From positions 1,488,001-1,552,000 of the forward strand of contig NZ_AQQV01000001.1 of NCBI RefSeq assembly GCF_002088235.1: 64,000 bases of DNA, read 5' to 3'. The translations under genes and the position numbers were made by a program. The notes beneath the pieces were generated by a model. That model had not been told where the DNA came from. It saw nothing but the letters and a program-made list of their open reading frames with translations, and ran no database searches. Within the stretch, counting starts at the first letter, position 1, and every line of letters starts with the position of its first letter. Source of the stretch: Oceanococcus atlanticus (GTDB lineage Bacteria > Pseudomonadota > Gammaproteobacteria > Nevskiales > Oceanococcaceae). Shown here in pieces: positions 18,000 to 27,504 of this stretch.

Positions 18000-19018
18000 G
18001 CGCACTGATGGTTGGCGGTCGCGCGATTGAGCGTGGCCAGCGGTATTCCATCGACCTGCCCATCGCCCAGCTGTATACCCACGCCCCGTTGACCATGCCG
18101 GTGCAGGTGCTGGCGGGCAAAAAGTCCGGCCCGGTGCTGTTTGTTATCGCTGCGTTGCATGGTGATGAAATCAACGGGGTGGAGATCATTCGCCGCCTGC
18201 TGCGCATGCCGTTGATGAATCGGCTGCGTGGCACGCTCATTGCGGTGCCGATCGTGAACGTGCCGGGTTTCATCCAGCGCTCGCGCTATCTGCCGGACCG
18301 GCGTGACCTCAATCGCAGTTTTCCCGGCAGCCCCACCGGTTCACTGGCCGGGCGCATCGCCCATGGCCTGATCGAAGAGATTGTGGCCAAGGCCGATTAC
18401 GGCATTGATCTGCACACCGGCGCGGTGCACCGCGCCAACCTGCCGCAGATTCGCGCCAATCTGGACTCCGAAGCCAACGCGCAGCTGGCCCATGCCTTCG
18501 GTGCCCCGCTGATCCTGGATTCCAAACCGGCCGGTGGCACACTGCGCGAATACACCAGTGCCAACAAGATTCCGCTGTTGCTGTACGAAGCCGGTGAGGC
18601 GCTGCGTTTTGACGAGCCGTCGATCCGGGTCGGGCAGCGCGGCATCGTCAACGTGATGCGCCGGATTGGCATGCTGCCCAAGGCCTCGCGCCCGCATCGG
18701 CAACGTCAGCCGGTGTTCGCCAGCTCCAGCCAGTGGGTTCGTGCGGAGGCCAGCGGCGTCCTGCGTACCGTGGTGGCGCTGGGCGAGAAAGTCTCGCGCG
18801 GTCAGCTGCTGGGTTATCTCTCCGACACTCTGGGCGAGTCCGAAACCATCCTGGAGTCGCCGGTCAGCGGACTGGTCATCGGCAAGCTCAACCTGCCTTT
18901 GGTGTTCGCCGGCGAAGCGGTGTTCCACATCGCGCGTACTCGTCAGGCCGGGGTCGCCGCGGCAACCTGGGAAAAACTTCAGGAAGTCGAGGACCTGCCC
19001 GAGCCGGCTATCGTCTAG
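17996..19018 (+). CDS. Succinylglutamate desuccinylase/aspartoacylase-family zinc hydrolase
   Basis: A 340-residue M14-like zinc amidohydrolase. The zinc ligands are visible as H55-x-x-E58 ([11 protein letters not shown]) and H140 in [21 protein letters not shown] (101-111) is the substrate-binding Arg-Asn block of the AstE/AspA group. The C-terminal domain (about 240-335) has a lipoyl/biotinyl-like beta fold often found in this subfamily. It overlaps rimK by ATGA, so the three genes form one operon. A role in trimming or recycling acyl- or glutamyl-amino acids is inferred from this context. Confidence 0.85.
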   Translation: MSALMVGGRAIERGQRYSIDLPIAQLYTHAPLTMPVQVLAGKKSGPVLFVIAALHGDEINGVEIIRRLLRMPLMNRLRGTLIAVPIVNVPGFIQRSRYLPDRRDLNRSFPGSPTGSLAGRIAHGLIEEIVAKADYGIDLHTGAVHRANLPQIRANLDSEANAQLAHAFGAPLILDSKPAGGTLREYTSANKIPLLLYEAGEALRFDEPSIRVGQRGIVNVMRRIGMLPKASRPHRQRQPVFASSSQWVRAEASGVLRTVVALGEKVSRGQLLGYLSDTLGESETILESPVSGLVIGKLNLPLVFAGEAVFHIARTRQAGVAAATWEKLQEVEDLPEPAIV

Positions 19019-19024
19019 GCTCGT

Positions 19025-19858
19025 CTAGCAGGCAGCAAGGCCTTCCAGCAGATTCGCATAACGCGGTTCGAAACCCAGTTCACGCCTGGCCTTGCGGATG
19101 TCGAGTTGGCGCGATTCGCGGTAGAAACTGAGTAGCGCCGGACTGAAGGTTCTCTGCGCCTCATCCCAATCCACCAGTGGTGGCTGCGGTAGGCCGAGAT
19201 GCTCGGCTACGCGCAGGAAATACAGGCTCATGCTGTCTGGCGTGCCGTCGCTGATGTTGTACACACCATCACCATGCTCGGCCGCCAACCACAGCGCCTG
19301 AGCCAGGTCTTCGGCATGAATGCGGTTGCTCACCGGCGCCTGGGCCGGATCCAGCACTGGGCGGCCTTCACGCAGGCGTTGTTCGGGCAACCGGCCGGGG
19401 CCGTAGATGCCGGGTACGCGCAATATGGCCAGGCGTGCGCCGCTGCGGGCGGCCCAGCCCTGCAACTGCAACTCCGCATCGAGGCGACGCTTGGCCCGTT
19501 CGGTCAGCGGCGCCGGCGGTTGTTGTTCGTCGATGCGCTGGCCGGCGCAATCACCGTAAACCCCGCTGGTGCTGATGTAGACCACCACTTCGACATCAAG
19601 CAGCGCAGCGATCAGGTTGCTCATGCGCGGATCATGCACGCCCTCGCGCGGAGGCGGTGCGCTGATGATCACGCGGCCGGAGATCTGCGGCAGACTGTCG
19701 GGCTTGTCCAGGTCACCGACCACTTCGGTCAGGTGGCTGAGGGCCTGTGTGTCCTTGCCGGAAAAATCACGCGACAGGGCCTGAACGGGCAAGCCCTGGG
19801 CATCCAGTTGCCGGGCCAGGCGTGCCGCGACATCGCCGTAACCGACCAGCCAGTTCAG
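19025..19858 (-). CDS. NAD(P)-binding SDR/epimerase-like protein, no standard start codon
   Basis: About 277 residues of the extended SDR (YbjT/YeeZ-like) type: a Rossmann glycine motif VGYGDVAARLARQL at the very N-terminus, YISTSGVYGD in the middle (the Y-x-x-x-K lysine is not obvious), and RVPGIYGPGR. The first ATG/GTG/TTG in frame is the TTG at 19792, which would delete the Rossmann motif. The frame is open upstream but contains no normal start. The CTG at 19858 or ATC at 19861 follows a good AAGGAG by 11 or 8 bp within the end of hemY, so a rare start codon is likely. Boundaries are given from the CTG. Confidence 0.7.
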   Translation of the reverse strand: MNWLVGYGDVAARLARQLDAQGLPVQALSRDFSGKDTQALSHLTEVVGDLDKPDSLPQISGRVIISAPPPREGVHDPRMSNLIAALLDVEVVVYISTSGVYGDCAGQRIDEQQPPAPLTERAKRRLDAELQLQGWAARSGARLAILRVPGIYGPGRLPEQRLREGRPVLDPAQAPVSNRIHAEDLAQALWLAAEHGDGVYNISDGTPDSMSLYFLRVAEHLGLPQPPLVDWDEAQRTFSPALLSFYRESRQLDIRKARRELGFEPRYANLLEGLAAC

Positions 19859-21093
19859 GATGGCGAACGCTCCTTGGGCAGCAGTTCTGCGCTGGGGCTG
19901 GCAATGCCCTTGGGCGACAGGCTGCTTTCCAGGCCCTCGCGGAACAGTTCCAGCGCGGCGGTTTCATCCTCGCCCTGCTGGATCAGTAGCTTGCCCAGTT
20001 CCAGTCGGATTTCCGGCGACGGGTAACTGCGCAGGCAGGCCTCGAAGTAACTGCGCGCGCGGCCCCACAAGCGATTGCGCAGGCACAACCGGCCCGCGAT
20101 GATCAGCAGCTCGGCTTTCTCGCCGTGCTGTTTGATCCATTCCTCAACTTTGGCCAGCTGGCGCACCACATCGCCACCGTCCAGCTCGCCATAAACCAGC
20201 GCCAGTTCGGCATGCCAGTGATGGCGCAGCTCGGCCACAATCAGGCGCAGACCGTCGACGTCGATGTTCAGGTCGTGGCACAGCCGTGCGTAGTGGGCAA
20301 TCAGTTCGGGGTCATGCTGCAGGCTCTTGTCGACGTCCTGCCATGCGCTGCGCAGCGTATCGACGCGACCGCTGGCCCGCGCCTGGCTGAGCAGCGCGGT
20401 GTGGGCGTGGCGCGCGCTGCTTTGGATCAGCTCGGCATCGACCACGTTACGTGCGGCCGGCAATGCAGCCTTGAGCTCCTCGAAACGGTTGAGCTGCTGC
20501 AGCAAGTTGAGCCTGAGGGACATGGCGCCGGCGTGACGCGGCTGGGCGGCGAGCAGGCTGTCGACCGCATCCAGCGCTTCGCTGTGGCGTCCGTCATCGG
20601 CCCACATCTGGGCCCGCCGCAGCAGCACGGCGGCATGATTGGAATCATCCGCCTGATCGGCCAGGGCGAGATACTCATCGCGCCGTTGCGGATTATTCTG
20701 CCGATGCGCCGCCTCGGCGGCGTAAAGGTAGTTGGCGCCGGGGTCCTCGCTTTGCGAGATGCGCTTGAGCAGTTCCGCCTCGGCCTTGTCGAACTGGCCG
20801 GCTGCCAGTTGCTTGAGGCCCAGATGCAATTGCTTGCGGGCCTGTTCCAGGCGTCGTTCCTGAACCAGCTCGCTGACCTGACCCGGCAGGCGCACGCTTT
20901 TGGCGATGAGGCGACCGGCCAGCGAGATCAGGGCAATCACCACCAGTCCGATCAGGATCAGGCCGGTCAGGCTGCTTTCCAGCGTGTAACCGGCGATCTG
21001 GATCAGCACATAACCGGGATCGTCACGCAGGTTGGCCGCGACCAGCCCGCCAATGGCCAGCGCCAGGGCTGGCAGGATGAGCCAGCGAATCAT
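19855..21093 (-). CDS. hemY: HemY-like heme biosynthesis-associated TPR membrane protein
   Basis: A 412-residue protein with two N-terminal transmembrane segments (about 4-20 and 42-62) and then TPR-like helices to the end. The gammaproteobacterial HemY N-terminal pattern is clear (DDPGYVLIQIAGYTLESSL). Its role in porphyrin synthesis is unproven. It is the last gene of the hemC-hemD-hemX-hemY series and overlaps hemX by 4 bp; the SDR gene follows with overlap. Confidence 0.88.
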   Translation of the reverse strand: MIRWLILPALALAIGGLVAANLRDDPGYVLIQIAGYTLESSLTGLILIGLVVIALISLAGRLIAKSVRLPGQVSELVQERRLEQARKQLHLGLKQLAAGQFDKAEAELLKRISQSEDPGANYLYAAEAAHRQNNPQRRDEYLALADQADDSNHAAVLLRRAQMWADDGRHSEALDAVDSLLAAQPRHAGAMSLRLNLLQQLNRFEELKAALPAARNVVDAELIQSSARHAHTALLSQARASGRVDTLRSAWQDVDKSLQHDPELIAHYARLCHDLNIDVDGLRLIVAELRHHWHAELALVYGELDGGDVVRQLAKVEEWIKQHGEKAELLIIAGRLCLRNRLWGRARSYFEACLRSYPSPEIRLELGKLLIQQGEDETAALELFREGLESSLSPKGIASPSAELLPKERSPS

Positions 21094-22322
21094 GCGTCAC
21101 GCCCCACCGCACGCAGCGCGTTGAGGCTGCCGGAAATGTCGGGCAGCGCCGGTTTGATGAGCTGTCCCTGCAGGTCGGCCAGCGCTGCACGCGCTGCCCG
21201 GGTGGAGGCTTGCTCGGTATTAAAATACTGCTGCAACCACTCATCCGCCTGACGCAGCGCGACCTTGAAGTTGGCGCTGTCCTGCTTGAGCAGGGCCAGA
21301 CGCGCGCTTTCCAGCTGCAGGCGCAGGTTCTGTTTGAGGTAGAAGCCCTGATCCGGCGGCAACAGCGGTTCGCGTCGCTCCACGTCGCGGCGCACCGAGA
21401 TCAGGCTGCCGACGGCTTCATTGAGCGAGACCCACAAGCGCTGATGCCACGGTGCTTCCTGCGGCCCGGTGGTGAGCTTGAGCTCGTTGCTGAACGCGCC
21501 ACGCGCGGTTTCCTGGATCTCCAGCGCATCGACCTGATCGACCAGGCTGCTCAACTTCAGGGCCAGCGCCTGCACATCCGGTCGCTCGACGCTGTCGAGA
21601 CGGGTCAGCTCACGACTGATCTGCTCACGCACGCGAAAGTAAGCCGGGTTGGCCAGACTGACCAAACGCTCGTCGGCCAGTTTCAGGGCGATCTGGGCGC
21701 CATCGACGTCCTGCTGCAGTTGCAGTCTGGTGTTGGCGACCAGTAGCAGGTGTTCGATCTCGGCCCGTTGCCAGGCGTGCTGCCCACCCTGAACCTGCTC
21801 GGCCAGGGTTTTCAGTGCGCCGTCGACGCGCTGCTGATGGCTACGGTTGTCGTTCTGGGCACGCTGCAGATCCTGCTGGCTGCGTTCCAGTTCGCGGGTT
21901 CGTTCGGCCATGCTGTCGAACCATTGGCCACGGCCCTTGCTGTCGACACCCAACTCCGAAACGGTGGTGTTGAGTTTGTCGAGGCGGTTTTCCAGGGCGA
22001 AACGCTGATGCTCGAAGTTCTGCACGATCAGATAGCCGGCCGCGCTCAGGCCAGCGATAGCCAGCAGTGCGATCAGCACCAGGATCAGCGCGGCAATGCC
22101 GCTGCGCGAGCCGGAACGTTCGTTGCTCACCACCACCGGCGGTGCAGGCGGCGGCAGGCTGGCGCCGGGCGTTGGCGCGGCTTGCGGCGCAGCTTGGTCT
22201 TCGTGGCCTGCATCAGGCTGGTCTTGCGCTGCTTCGGTTGGTGTTTCGCGGATGTCCTCGTCGTTGGCGTCCTGGTTGCCTTCCGCTACGGTTTTTTTAT
22301 CGTCGGTCATGAGTCCACTCAT
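21090..22322 (-). CDS. hemX: HemX-like uroporphyrinogen-III C-methyltransferase-related protein
   Basis: A 410-residue inner-membrane protein. An acidic, Ala/Pro-rich cytoplasmic N-terminus is followed by one membrane segment (GIAALILVLIALLAIAGLSA, about 72-92) and a long coiled-coil-rich domain (about 95-200), then a helical C-terminal domain. Such proteins are encoded after hemD in gammaproteobacteria and are often called HemX, though methyltransferase activity has not been shown. The start at 22322 overlaps hemD by 26 bp; an ATG at 22310 is an alternative. Confidence 0.88.
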   Translation of the reverse strand: MSGLMTDDKKTVAEGNQDANDEDIRETPTEAAQDQPDAGHEDQAAPQAAPTPGASLPPPAPPVVVSNERSGSRSGIAALILVLIALLAIAGLSAAGYLIVQNFEHQRFALENRLDKLNTTVSELGVDSKGRGQWFDSMAERTRELERSQQDLQRAQNDNRSHQQRVDGALKTLAEQVQGGQHAWQRAEIEHLLLVANTRLQLQQDVDGAQIALKLADERLVSLANPAYFRVREQISRELTRLDSVERPDVQALALKLSSLVDQVDALEIQETARGAFSNELKLTTGPQEAPWHQRLWVSLNEAVGSLISVRRDVERREPLLPPDQGFYLKQNLRLQLESARLALLKQDSANFKVALRQADEWLQQYFNTEQASTRAARAALADLQGQLIKPALPDISGSLNALRAVGRDA

Positions 22323-23037
22323 TGAGGGCAGTCAGCAGGGCGTCATCGCTCATGGTTGGCAGCGCCCTGAGCGCCGCACCAAATCCCAGCTGACGGGCCA
22401 GTTTACACAGCCGGGGGCTGGCGACAAGCGTGTCCAGAGTCAGTCCCTGGGCAAGCTTGTGAGCCTGCATCAGGCGGGCCCATTGACGCAGGCCATGGCC
22501 ACTGCTGAACACCAGCTTGGGCCGCAAATCCAGCAGTGGGTTCAGTTCTGCTGCGGCATAGTCGATGCCCACGCGGCGGTAGAGCAAAAGTTTGCGGACC
22601 TCGCAGCCGCGCGCACGCAGTTGCTGCTTGATCTGTCGGCGTCCGCCACTGCCCGCCATCAGGGCGACACGCCCTTGCAATGACGGTGCCGTGGGGTCGC
22701 CGAGCAGGGATTCGCTGGAACCACCCGGAGGTGTCCAGTGAACCGGCCAGCGCTGCGCGTGCAGTTGCGCGGCGGTGGCTTTGCCGATGGCGATGATGCG
22801 GGCCTGCGGTGCTGTGGGCCAGATCGTGCACGCCGCATCCACCGCGTTGCGGCTGGTGAAGATCCACCAGTCGGCCTGCTCGGCCCATCGACAGTCGGCC
22901 TGGCGAGGCTGCCGCGCCGGTGGTGCAATGCGGGTCAGCGGCAAGGCGCGGGTGGTGTAGCCGGCGGCCTCAAGGCGTGTTGCCGTGGTCTCGATCTGGG
23001 CCGCGGGGCGGGTCAGCAGAATGTGTGGGCTGGCCAC
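22297..23037 (-). CDS. hemD: Uroporphyrinogen-III synthase
   Basis: A 246-residue enzyme that closes hydroxymethylbilane to uroporphyrinogen III in tetrapyrrole synthesis. Sequence identity in this family is low. The assignment rests on ILLTRPAAQIETTATRLEAAGY at the N-terminus, WWIFTSRNAVDAA (about 55-67), the length, and position directly after hemC (4 bp gap). It starts with GTG at 23037. Confidence 0.9.
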   Translation of the reverse strand: MASPHILLTRPAAQIETTATRLEAAGYTTRALPLTRIAPPARQPRQADCRWAEQADWWIFTSRNAVDAACTIWPTAPQARIIAIGKATAAQLHAQRWPVHWTPPGGSSESLLGDPTAPSLQGRVALMAGSGGRRQIKQQLRARGCEVRKLLLYRRVGIDYAAAELNPLLDLRPKLVFSSGHGLRQWARLMQAHKLAQGLTLDTLVASPRLCKLARQLGFGAALRALPTMSDDALLTALNEWTHDRR

Positions 23038-23041
23038 GACC

Positions 23042-23959
23042 TCAGGCGTTTTGCAGGCGCTGAAGTATCGCGTCGCCGCCCTTGGCCAGCAGGTTTTCGC
23101 CCAGTTGTGTGCCCAGTGCCACCGCCTGATTCAGCGGAGCGCGGCCTTCATCGCGCAACACTTCGCCGCTATTGGGGTCGCCCATCAGTGCGCGCAGCCA
23201 CAGCGTGTCGTCTTCGATAACAGCGTAGGCCGCCACGGGTGTCTGGCAGCTGCTGCCCATGCAGTGGCCTACGGCACGCTCGGCTTCCACGCGCAGGGTG
23301 GTCGCCGGGTCGGCCAGCGGTGCGATCAGCTCGCGCACACGGCTGTCATCCAGGCGGCATTCCACGCCCAGCGCGCCCTGCCCGATGGCCGGCAGCATGT
23401 CTTCGGGTTCGAGTATGCGGTCGATGCGGTTGTCATAGCCCATGCGTTTGAGGCCGGAGGCGGCCAGCAATATGGCGTCGTACTCACCGGCTTCGAGTTT
23501 GCCCATGCGGGTCTGGATGTTGCCGCGCAGTAGCTTGATCTTGAGGTCCGGGCGCTGTGCCACCACTTGCAGCTGGCGGCGCTGGCTGGCTGTGCCCACC
23601 ACGGCACCGTGGGCCAGGTCATCCAGGGTGCTGACCCCGAGCAGGGCGTCACGGGGGTCGTGGCGCTCAAGAATCGCAACCAGCCCCAGTCCGTCCGGAA
23701 AATGGGCCGGTACATCCTTCATGGAATGGACCGCGATGTCGGCCTGGTTGTCGAGCAGGGCCTGTTCCAGTTCCTTGACGAACAGCCCCTTGCCCCCGAG
23801 CTGTGACAGTGAGGAGCGCAGCCACTGATCGCCCTTGGTTTCCATCGGGCAGATCTCGATCTGCAGTTGCGGGTGCAGCTGGCGCAGGGCGTCGGCGACA
23901 AAGTCGGCTTGCCACCGCGCCAGGGGGCTGCGGCGGGTGGCGATACGAAGCGTGGACAT
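23042..23959 (-). CDS. hemC: Porphobilinogen deaminase (hydroxymethylbilane synthase)
   Basis: A 305-residue enzyme that polymerises four porphobilinogens into hydroxymethylbilane. The N-terminus TLRIATRRSPLARWQADFV and the loop LLRGNIQTRMGKL are diagnostic. The dipyrromethane cofactor cysteine is in GSSCQTPVAAYA (around 240). The start ATG shares one base with the stop of the upstream response-regulator gene, so heme genes and two-component system are translationally adjacent, as in Pseudomonas algZ-algR-hemC. Confidence 0.96.
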   Translation of the reverse strand: MSTLRIATRRSPLARWQADFVADALRQLHPQLQIEICPMETKGDQWLRSSLSQLGGKGLFVKELEQALLDNQADIAVHSMKDVPAHFPDGLGLVAILERHDPRDALLGVSTLDDLAHGAVVGTASQRRQLQVVAQRPDLKIKLLRGNIQTRMGKLEAGEYDAILLAASGLKRMGYDNRIDRILEPEDMLPAIGQGALGVECRLDDSRVRELIAPLADPATTLRVEAERAVGHCMGSSCQTPVAAYAVIEDDTLWLRALMGDPNSGEVLRDEGRAPLNQAVALGTQLGENLLAKGGDAILQRLQNA

Positions 23960-24717
23960 CAGATTGGTGTGCTCTTGAACAGCAGGCGGCGAATTTCGGC
24001 CAGTCGGCGGCGGCTGACCGGGAGTTTTTCCCGGCTGTGGCGCACAGTGAGCGTGGCACCGTGCAGACCATGGGTGTCGCTGCGTTCCAGCCCGACGATG
24101 AATTCGGTATTGACCAGCACCTTGCGGTGCACGCGGATGAACTGCGGCGCCAGGTCATCTTCCAGGTGACGCAGTGATTCCTCGATCAGGACCTCACCCT
24201 GTAGATGATAAACCGTGGTGTACTTCTGGTCGGCCAGAAAATAGATGATGTCTTCCACTGCGATACGGACCTGGCCGTCGCGGGTGGTGGCCACGATGTG
24301 GCTGCGATCGCTTTGAATCTGCGCCGGGCGCTTGTGGCTCAGCGTGTCCATCTGCGCTTTGCTGGGGCGGCGCGCGTTGTGCAGGGCTTCGCCCAGCTTG
24401 TCTTTCTTGATCGGCTTGAGCAGGTAGCCCGAGGCGATGGTGTCGAAGGCGGACAGGGCGTGTTCGGAAAACGCTGTGGTGAAGATGATGGCCGGCGGCA
24501 GTGCGCTTTTGCTCAGGCTGCGGGCAACCTGCAGGCCGTCCAGCCCGGGCATGCGGATGTCGAGCAACAGGATGTCCGGTTGCGTCTCTTCGATGAGTTG
24601 AAGGGCGCTGGCGCCATCGCCCGCTTCACCGGCCAGCTCAAACCCCGGGAAATGTGCGAGCAGGCCTTTGAGGCGCTCGCGCGCCAGCGGCTCGTCATCG
24701 ACGATCAGGACTTTCAT
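23959..24717 (-). CDS. algR: LytTR-family response regulator (AlgR-like)
   Basis: A 252-residue regulator. The receiver domain (1-120) has D7/D8, the phosphoacceptor D53 (LLLDIRMPG) and the conserved lysine in GYLLKPI. The C-terminal LytTR DNA-binding domain is at about 145-250 (EDIIYFLADQKYTTVY, FIRVHRKVLVNTEF). I start at MKVLIVDDEP (24717), not at an in-frame start 57 bp upstream, because it gives the exact receiver N-terminus and a 4-bp overlap with the kinase gene. In Pseudomonas AlgR controls type IV pili, alginate and other traits. Confidence 0.9.
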   Translation of the reverse strand: MKVLIVDDEPLARERLKGLLAHFPGFELAGEAGDGASALQLIEETQPDILLLDIRMPGLDGLQVARSLSKSALPPAIIFTTAFSEHALSAFDTIASGYLLKPIKKDKLGEALHNARRPSKAQMDTLSHKRPAQIQSDRSHIVATTRDGQVRIAVEDIIYFLADQKYTTVYHLQGEVLIEESLRHLEDDLAPQFIRVHRKVLVNTEFIVGLERSDTHGLHGATLTVRHSREKLPVSRRRLAEIRRLLFKSTPI

Positions 24718-25748
24718 ACCGGTACACGCAATTCCGCGCGATATCCCTCCTGCGTCTGCCTCGTTTCGAGACACCCTCGGTCATCGTATAACAAACGCAG
24801 ACGCTGGCGAATATTGTCCTGGGCGATGCCGCTGCCGCCGTCATGCTCAACGTGCTCCGCCACCGGGTTGCTGACCACGATGATCAGCATGTGCTTGTGG
24901 CGGCGTATATCCACCGAAAGTTTGCCACCGCCGGGAATGCACTCGATGCCATGATAAATGGCGTTTTCCAGCAGCGGTTGCAGGCTGAGCAGCGGCAACT
25001 GCAGTTCTTCCAGGCCATCTTCAACCTGCCAGTCCTGGGTCAGCCGCTCGCCCAGCCGGATCTGTTCCACGCGCAGGTAGGTTTTGCCCAGTTCGATCTC
25101 ATCGGCCAGCCGGTTGAACGGGGCCCGGTTTTTCAAGATGGCGCGGAACAGATCGGACAAATCTTCGATCAGTGATTCAGCCTGTTCCGGTCGGGCGGGA
25201 ATCAACGCGGCCACGCTGTTCAGGCTGTTGAAGAAAAAATGCGGTCGTATACGCGCCTGCAGCGCGGCAAAACGCGCCTCGGCCGAGGCCTGAACCTGGC
25301 GTCGCCAGGCATGAATCACGTAGAAGTAGCGCAACACTGCGGCGGCAACGATGCTGCAGATCAGTGCGTTGCGGGCCAGAAACAGCATGTGGGCGTTGGG
25401 CCGCAGAAACTCCTCCCAACCCATGAAGCGACCCACGTGATAGGCCATTTCACTGACCAGCAATGTGATACCCAGCAATACAAAGAAGGCCACCCCGGCC
25501 AGCGTGCTGACAGACATGCGGTCGAGATGCCGGCGCAACCAGCACAAGGCGGCAGCGGACAGCAGGCTGATCCAGTGCAGGTAGAGCGACACCACCACCA
25601 GGCGCGGCCCCACAATGAGCTCATGGGCCGGTGAGGCCAGTACCAGTAAGCAGGCCACGATCTGGCTGATCAGCAGCAAGCCCAGCACCGCCGGTGTGCG
25701 GCAGAAGTCAGGCAAAAAGCCCTGTGGCGTGATGGGCTCGGGGTTCAT
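24714..25748 (-). CDS. algZ: LytS/AlgZ-type sensor histidine kinase
   Basis: A 344-residue membrane kinase. About four hydrophobic helices fill residues 15-145. The cytoplasmic domain begins with the His_kinase motif RIRPHFFFNSLNSVAAL, whose histidine is the expected phosphorylation site, and NAIYHGIE is the N-box of the ATPase domain. It overlaps the response regulator by 4 bp, forming a two-component unit equivalent to AlgZ(FimS)/AlgR. It is divergent from argH, as in Pseudomonas. Confidence 0.9.
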   Translation of the reverse strand: MNPEPITPQGFLPDFCRTPAVLGLLLISQIVACLLVLASPAHELIVGPRLVVVSLYLHWISLLSAAALCWLRRHLDRMSVSTLAGVAFFVLLGITLLVSEMAYHVGRFMGWEEFLRPNAHMLFLARNALICSIVAAAVLRYFYVIHAWRRQVQASAEARFAALQARIRPHFFFNSLNSVAALIPARPEQAESLIEDLSDLFRAILKNRAPFNRLADEIELGKTYLRVEQIRLGERLTQDWQVEDGLEELQLPLLSLQPLLENAIYHGIECIPGGGKLSVDIRRHKHMLIIVVSNPVAEHVEHDGGSGIAQDNIRQRLRLLYDDRGCLETRQTQEGYRAELRVPV

Positions 25749-25781
25749 ACCCCAAGCATACTCAAACTTTAGCCACCATGG

Positions 25782-25813
25782 CCGGCCTGCAACTTATTAA
25801 TGAAACAGGCCGG
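25782..25813. promoter_or_regulatory. 8-bp inverted repeat between algZ and argH
   Basis: CCGGCCTG (25782-25789) and CAGGCCGG (25806-25813) are perfect inverted repeats around an AT-rich 16-nt centre, in the 123-bp spacer of the divergent algZ-like and argH genes. It could be an operator or an RNA hairpin in the argH leader. A TATTAT (25819-25824) just downstream may be a -10 box, but no good -35 is seen. Confidence 0.35.
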
Positions 25814-25871
25814 TTTGCTATTATCCGCAGCCATTTTCCGGGGCCTTGTGGCCTCTCAACGGGTTGCGAAC

Positions 25872-27257
25872 ATGAGTGGTGAGAAAGGCAAGCTCTGGGG
25901 CGGGCGTTTCGCCGAAGGAACCGACGCATTGGTCGAGGCATTTTCGGCGTCCGAGCATTACGACCGGCGCTTGTATGCCCATGACATCCGGGGTTCCAAA
26001 GCCCACTCCGCCATGCTCGCCAAAGTGGGTGTGCTGAGCGCGGATGAGGTTGAGGCCATCCATCTGGGATTGGACGATATCCAGCGCGATATCGAATCAG
26101 GTGTGTTCCCATGGGACCCGGCGCGTGAAGACGTGCACATGAACATCGAAGCGCGGCTGACCGAGAAGGTTGGTGACGCTGGCAAGAAGCTGCACACCGG
26201 GCGCTCACGCAACGATCAGGTTGCGACCGATATTCGCCTGTACCTGCGTGATCAGGTCGATGCTTTGCTCGTCAGCCTCAAGAGCCTGCGCGCGGCGCTG
26301 ATCGATCTGGCCGAGCGCGAGGCCGACACCATCTTCCCGGGTTACACCCACCTGCAGCCGGCTCAGCCGGTCACCGCCGGGCACCATCTGCTGGCCTGGG
26401 AAGCCATGCTCACCCGCGACACCGGTCGTCTGGCCGATCTGCGCAAGCGTCTTAATCTGAGTCCGCTGGGTGCCGCCGCCCTGTCCGGCACCAGCTATCC
26501 CATCGACCGCGAGATGACCGCGGCGACGCTGGAATTCGAGGCGGTGATCGACAACTCACTGGATGCCGTGTCGGATCGGGATTTCGCGATCGAGTTCTGC
26601 TCGTTTGCCAGCATCCTGATGATGCACTTCTCGCGCGTTTGCGAAGAGCTGGTGATGTGGGCTTCGCCGCAGTTCGGCCTGATCGCCCTGCCCGACCGCT
26701 ACTGCACCGGTTCGTCGATCATGCCGCAGAAGAAAAACCCCGACGTGGCCGAGTTGACCCGCGGCAAGACCGGGCGTGTGTACGGCGCCCTGACCGCCCT
26801 GCTGACCCTGATGAAGGGCCAGCCGCTGGCTTACAACCGTGACAACCAGGAAGACAAGGAACCCTTGTTTGATGCTCTGGACACGGTTTCGGCCGTGCTC
26901 GGCGTGATGAACGGCATGCTGCCGGCCATCGTGTTTCGTGCGGATGCCTGTCGCGCCGCTGCGGGCAAGGGCTATCCGACGGCGACCGAGCTGGCCGATT
27001 ACCTGGTGCGCAAGGGCGTGCCGTTCCGCGATGCACATGAAATGGTTGGCAAGACCGTGGCCCTGGCGGTGGAAAAGGATGTGGATCTGGCCGAACTGTC
27101 GCTGGATGAGATCCAGTCCAATGCGCCGCTGGCCGAAGCTGATGTGTTCGACGTGCTGACCCTGGAAGGGGCCGTGGCCGCGCGCGACCACATTGGTGGC
27201 ACGGCGCCCAATCAGGTTCGCGCCGCGTGTGAGCGGGCTCGGGCTCGACTGGACTAA
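25872..27257 (+). CDS. argH: Argininosuccinate lyase
   Basis: A 461-residue enzyme that splits argininosuccinate into arginine and fumarate, the last step of arginine synthesis. The superfamily signature [11 protein letters not shown] starts near residue 280 and carries the catalytic serine. The N-terminal [20 protein letters not shown] is typical. The frame is open to 25800, but [13 protein letters not shown] at 25872 is the right length. Divergent from the two-component pair; followed by the structured spacer before purT. Confidence 0.96.
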   Translation: MSGEKGKLWGGRFAEGTDALVEAFSASEHYDRRLYAHDIRGSKAHSAMLAKVGVLSADEVEAIHLGLDDIQRDIESGVFPWDPAREDVHMNIEARLTEKVGDAGKKLHTGRSRNDQVATDIRLYLRDQVDALLVSLKSLRAALIDLAEREADTIFPGYTHLQPAQPVTAGHHLLAWEAMLTRDTGRLADLRKRLNLSPLGAAALSGTSYPIDREMTAATLEFEAVIDNSLDAVSDRDFAIEFCSFASILMMHFSRVCEELVMWASPQFGLIALPDRYCTGSSIMPQKKNPDVAELTRGKTGRVYGALTALLTLMKGQPLAYNRDNQEDKEPLFDALDTVSAVLGVMNGMLPAIVFRADACRAAAGKGYPTATELADYLVRKGVPFRDAHEMVGKTVALAVEKDVDLAELSLDEIQSNAPLAEADVFDVLTLEGAVAARDHIGGTAPNQVRAACERARARLD

Positions 27258-27261
27258 AAAG

Positions 27262-27504
27262 TTGCTTGTGGACGGGTGCGCAGCTTGCAGCGCACTGGTC
27301 AAGGAGGAGCGCTGTAAGGTCGAGTTGCGACTTTGGCAATCGGCCTGGATGGCCGATTGAGGTTTGCCGCGACAGGATGTCGCTTCAAACCGTCCACACC
27401 AAGCAAGTTGACCTGAAAGGGATCGTGTCGCTAGGCGAAACGACGCGGGGGACACAGTGTGCTGCAAGCTGCGTCGCCCGTCGTGGCACTCGGTTACGAC
27501 CGGG
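27262..27504 (+). ncRNA. Candidate structured RNA in the argH-purT spacer
   Basis: The 267-bp gene-free spacer contains nested perfect inverted repeats. A closing helix pairs 27262-27275 with 27390-27406 (14 bp, 3-nt bulge). Inside it are hairpins 27276-27281/27290-27295, 27316-27322/27328-27334, 27337-27345/27351-27359 (9 bp, loop TGGAT) and 27361-27366/27386-27391 continuing into 27369-27373/27379-27383 (loop AGGAT). Outside it are 27425-27429/27451-27455 and 27477-27483/27497-27504. A 19-bp helix with one G-U can form between 27279-27297 and 27455-27473, crossing the closing helix. Strand is assumed from co-orientation with argH and purT. Class unknown; it may be a leader, an sRNA or a repeated element. 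Confidence 0.6.
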
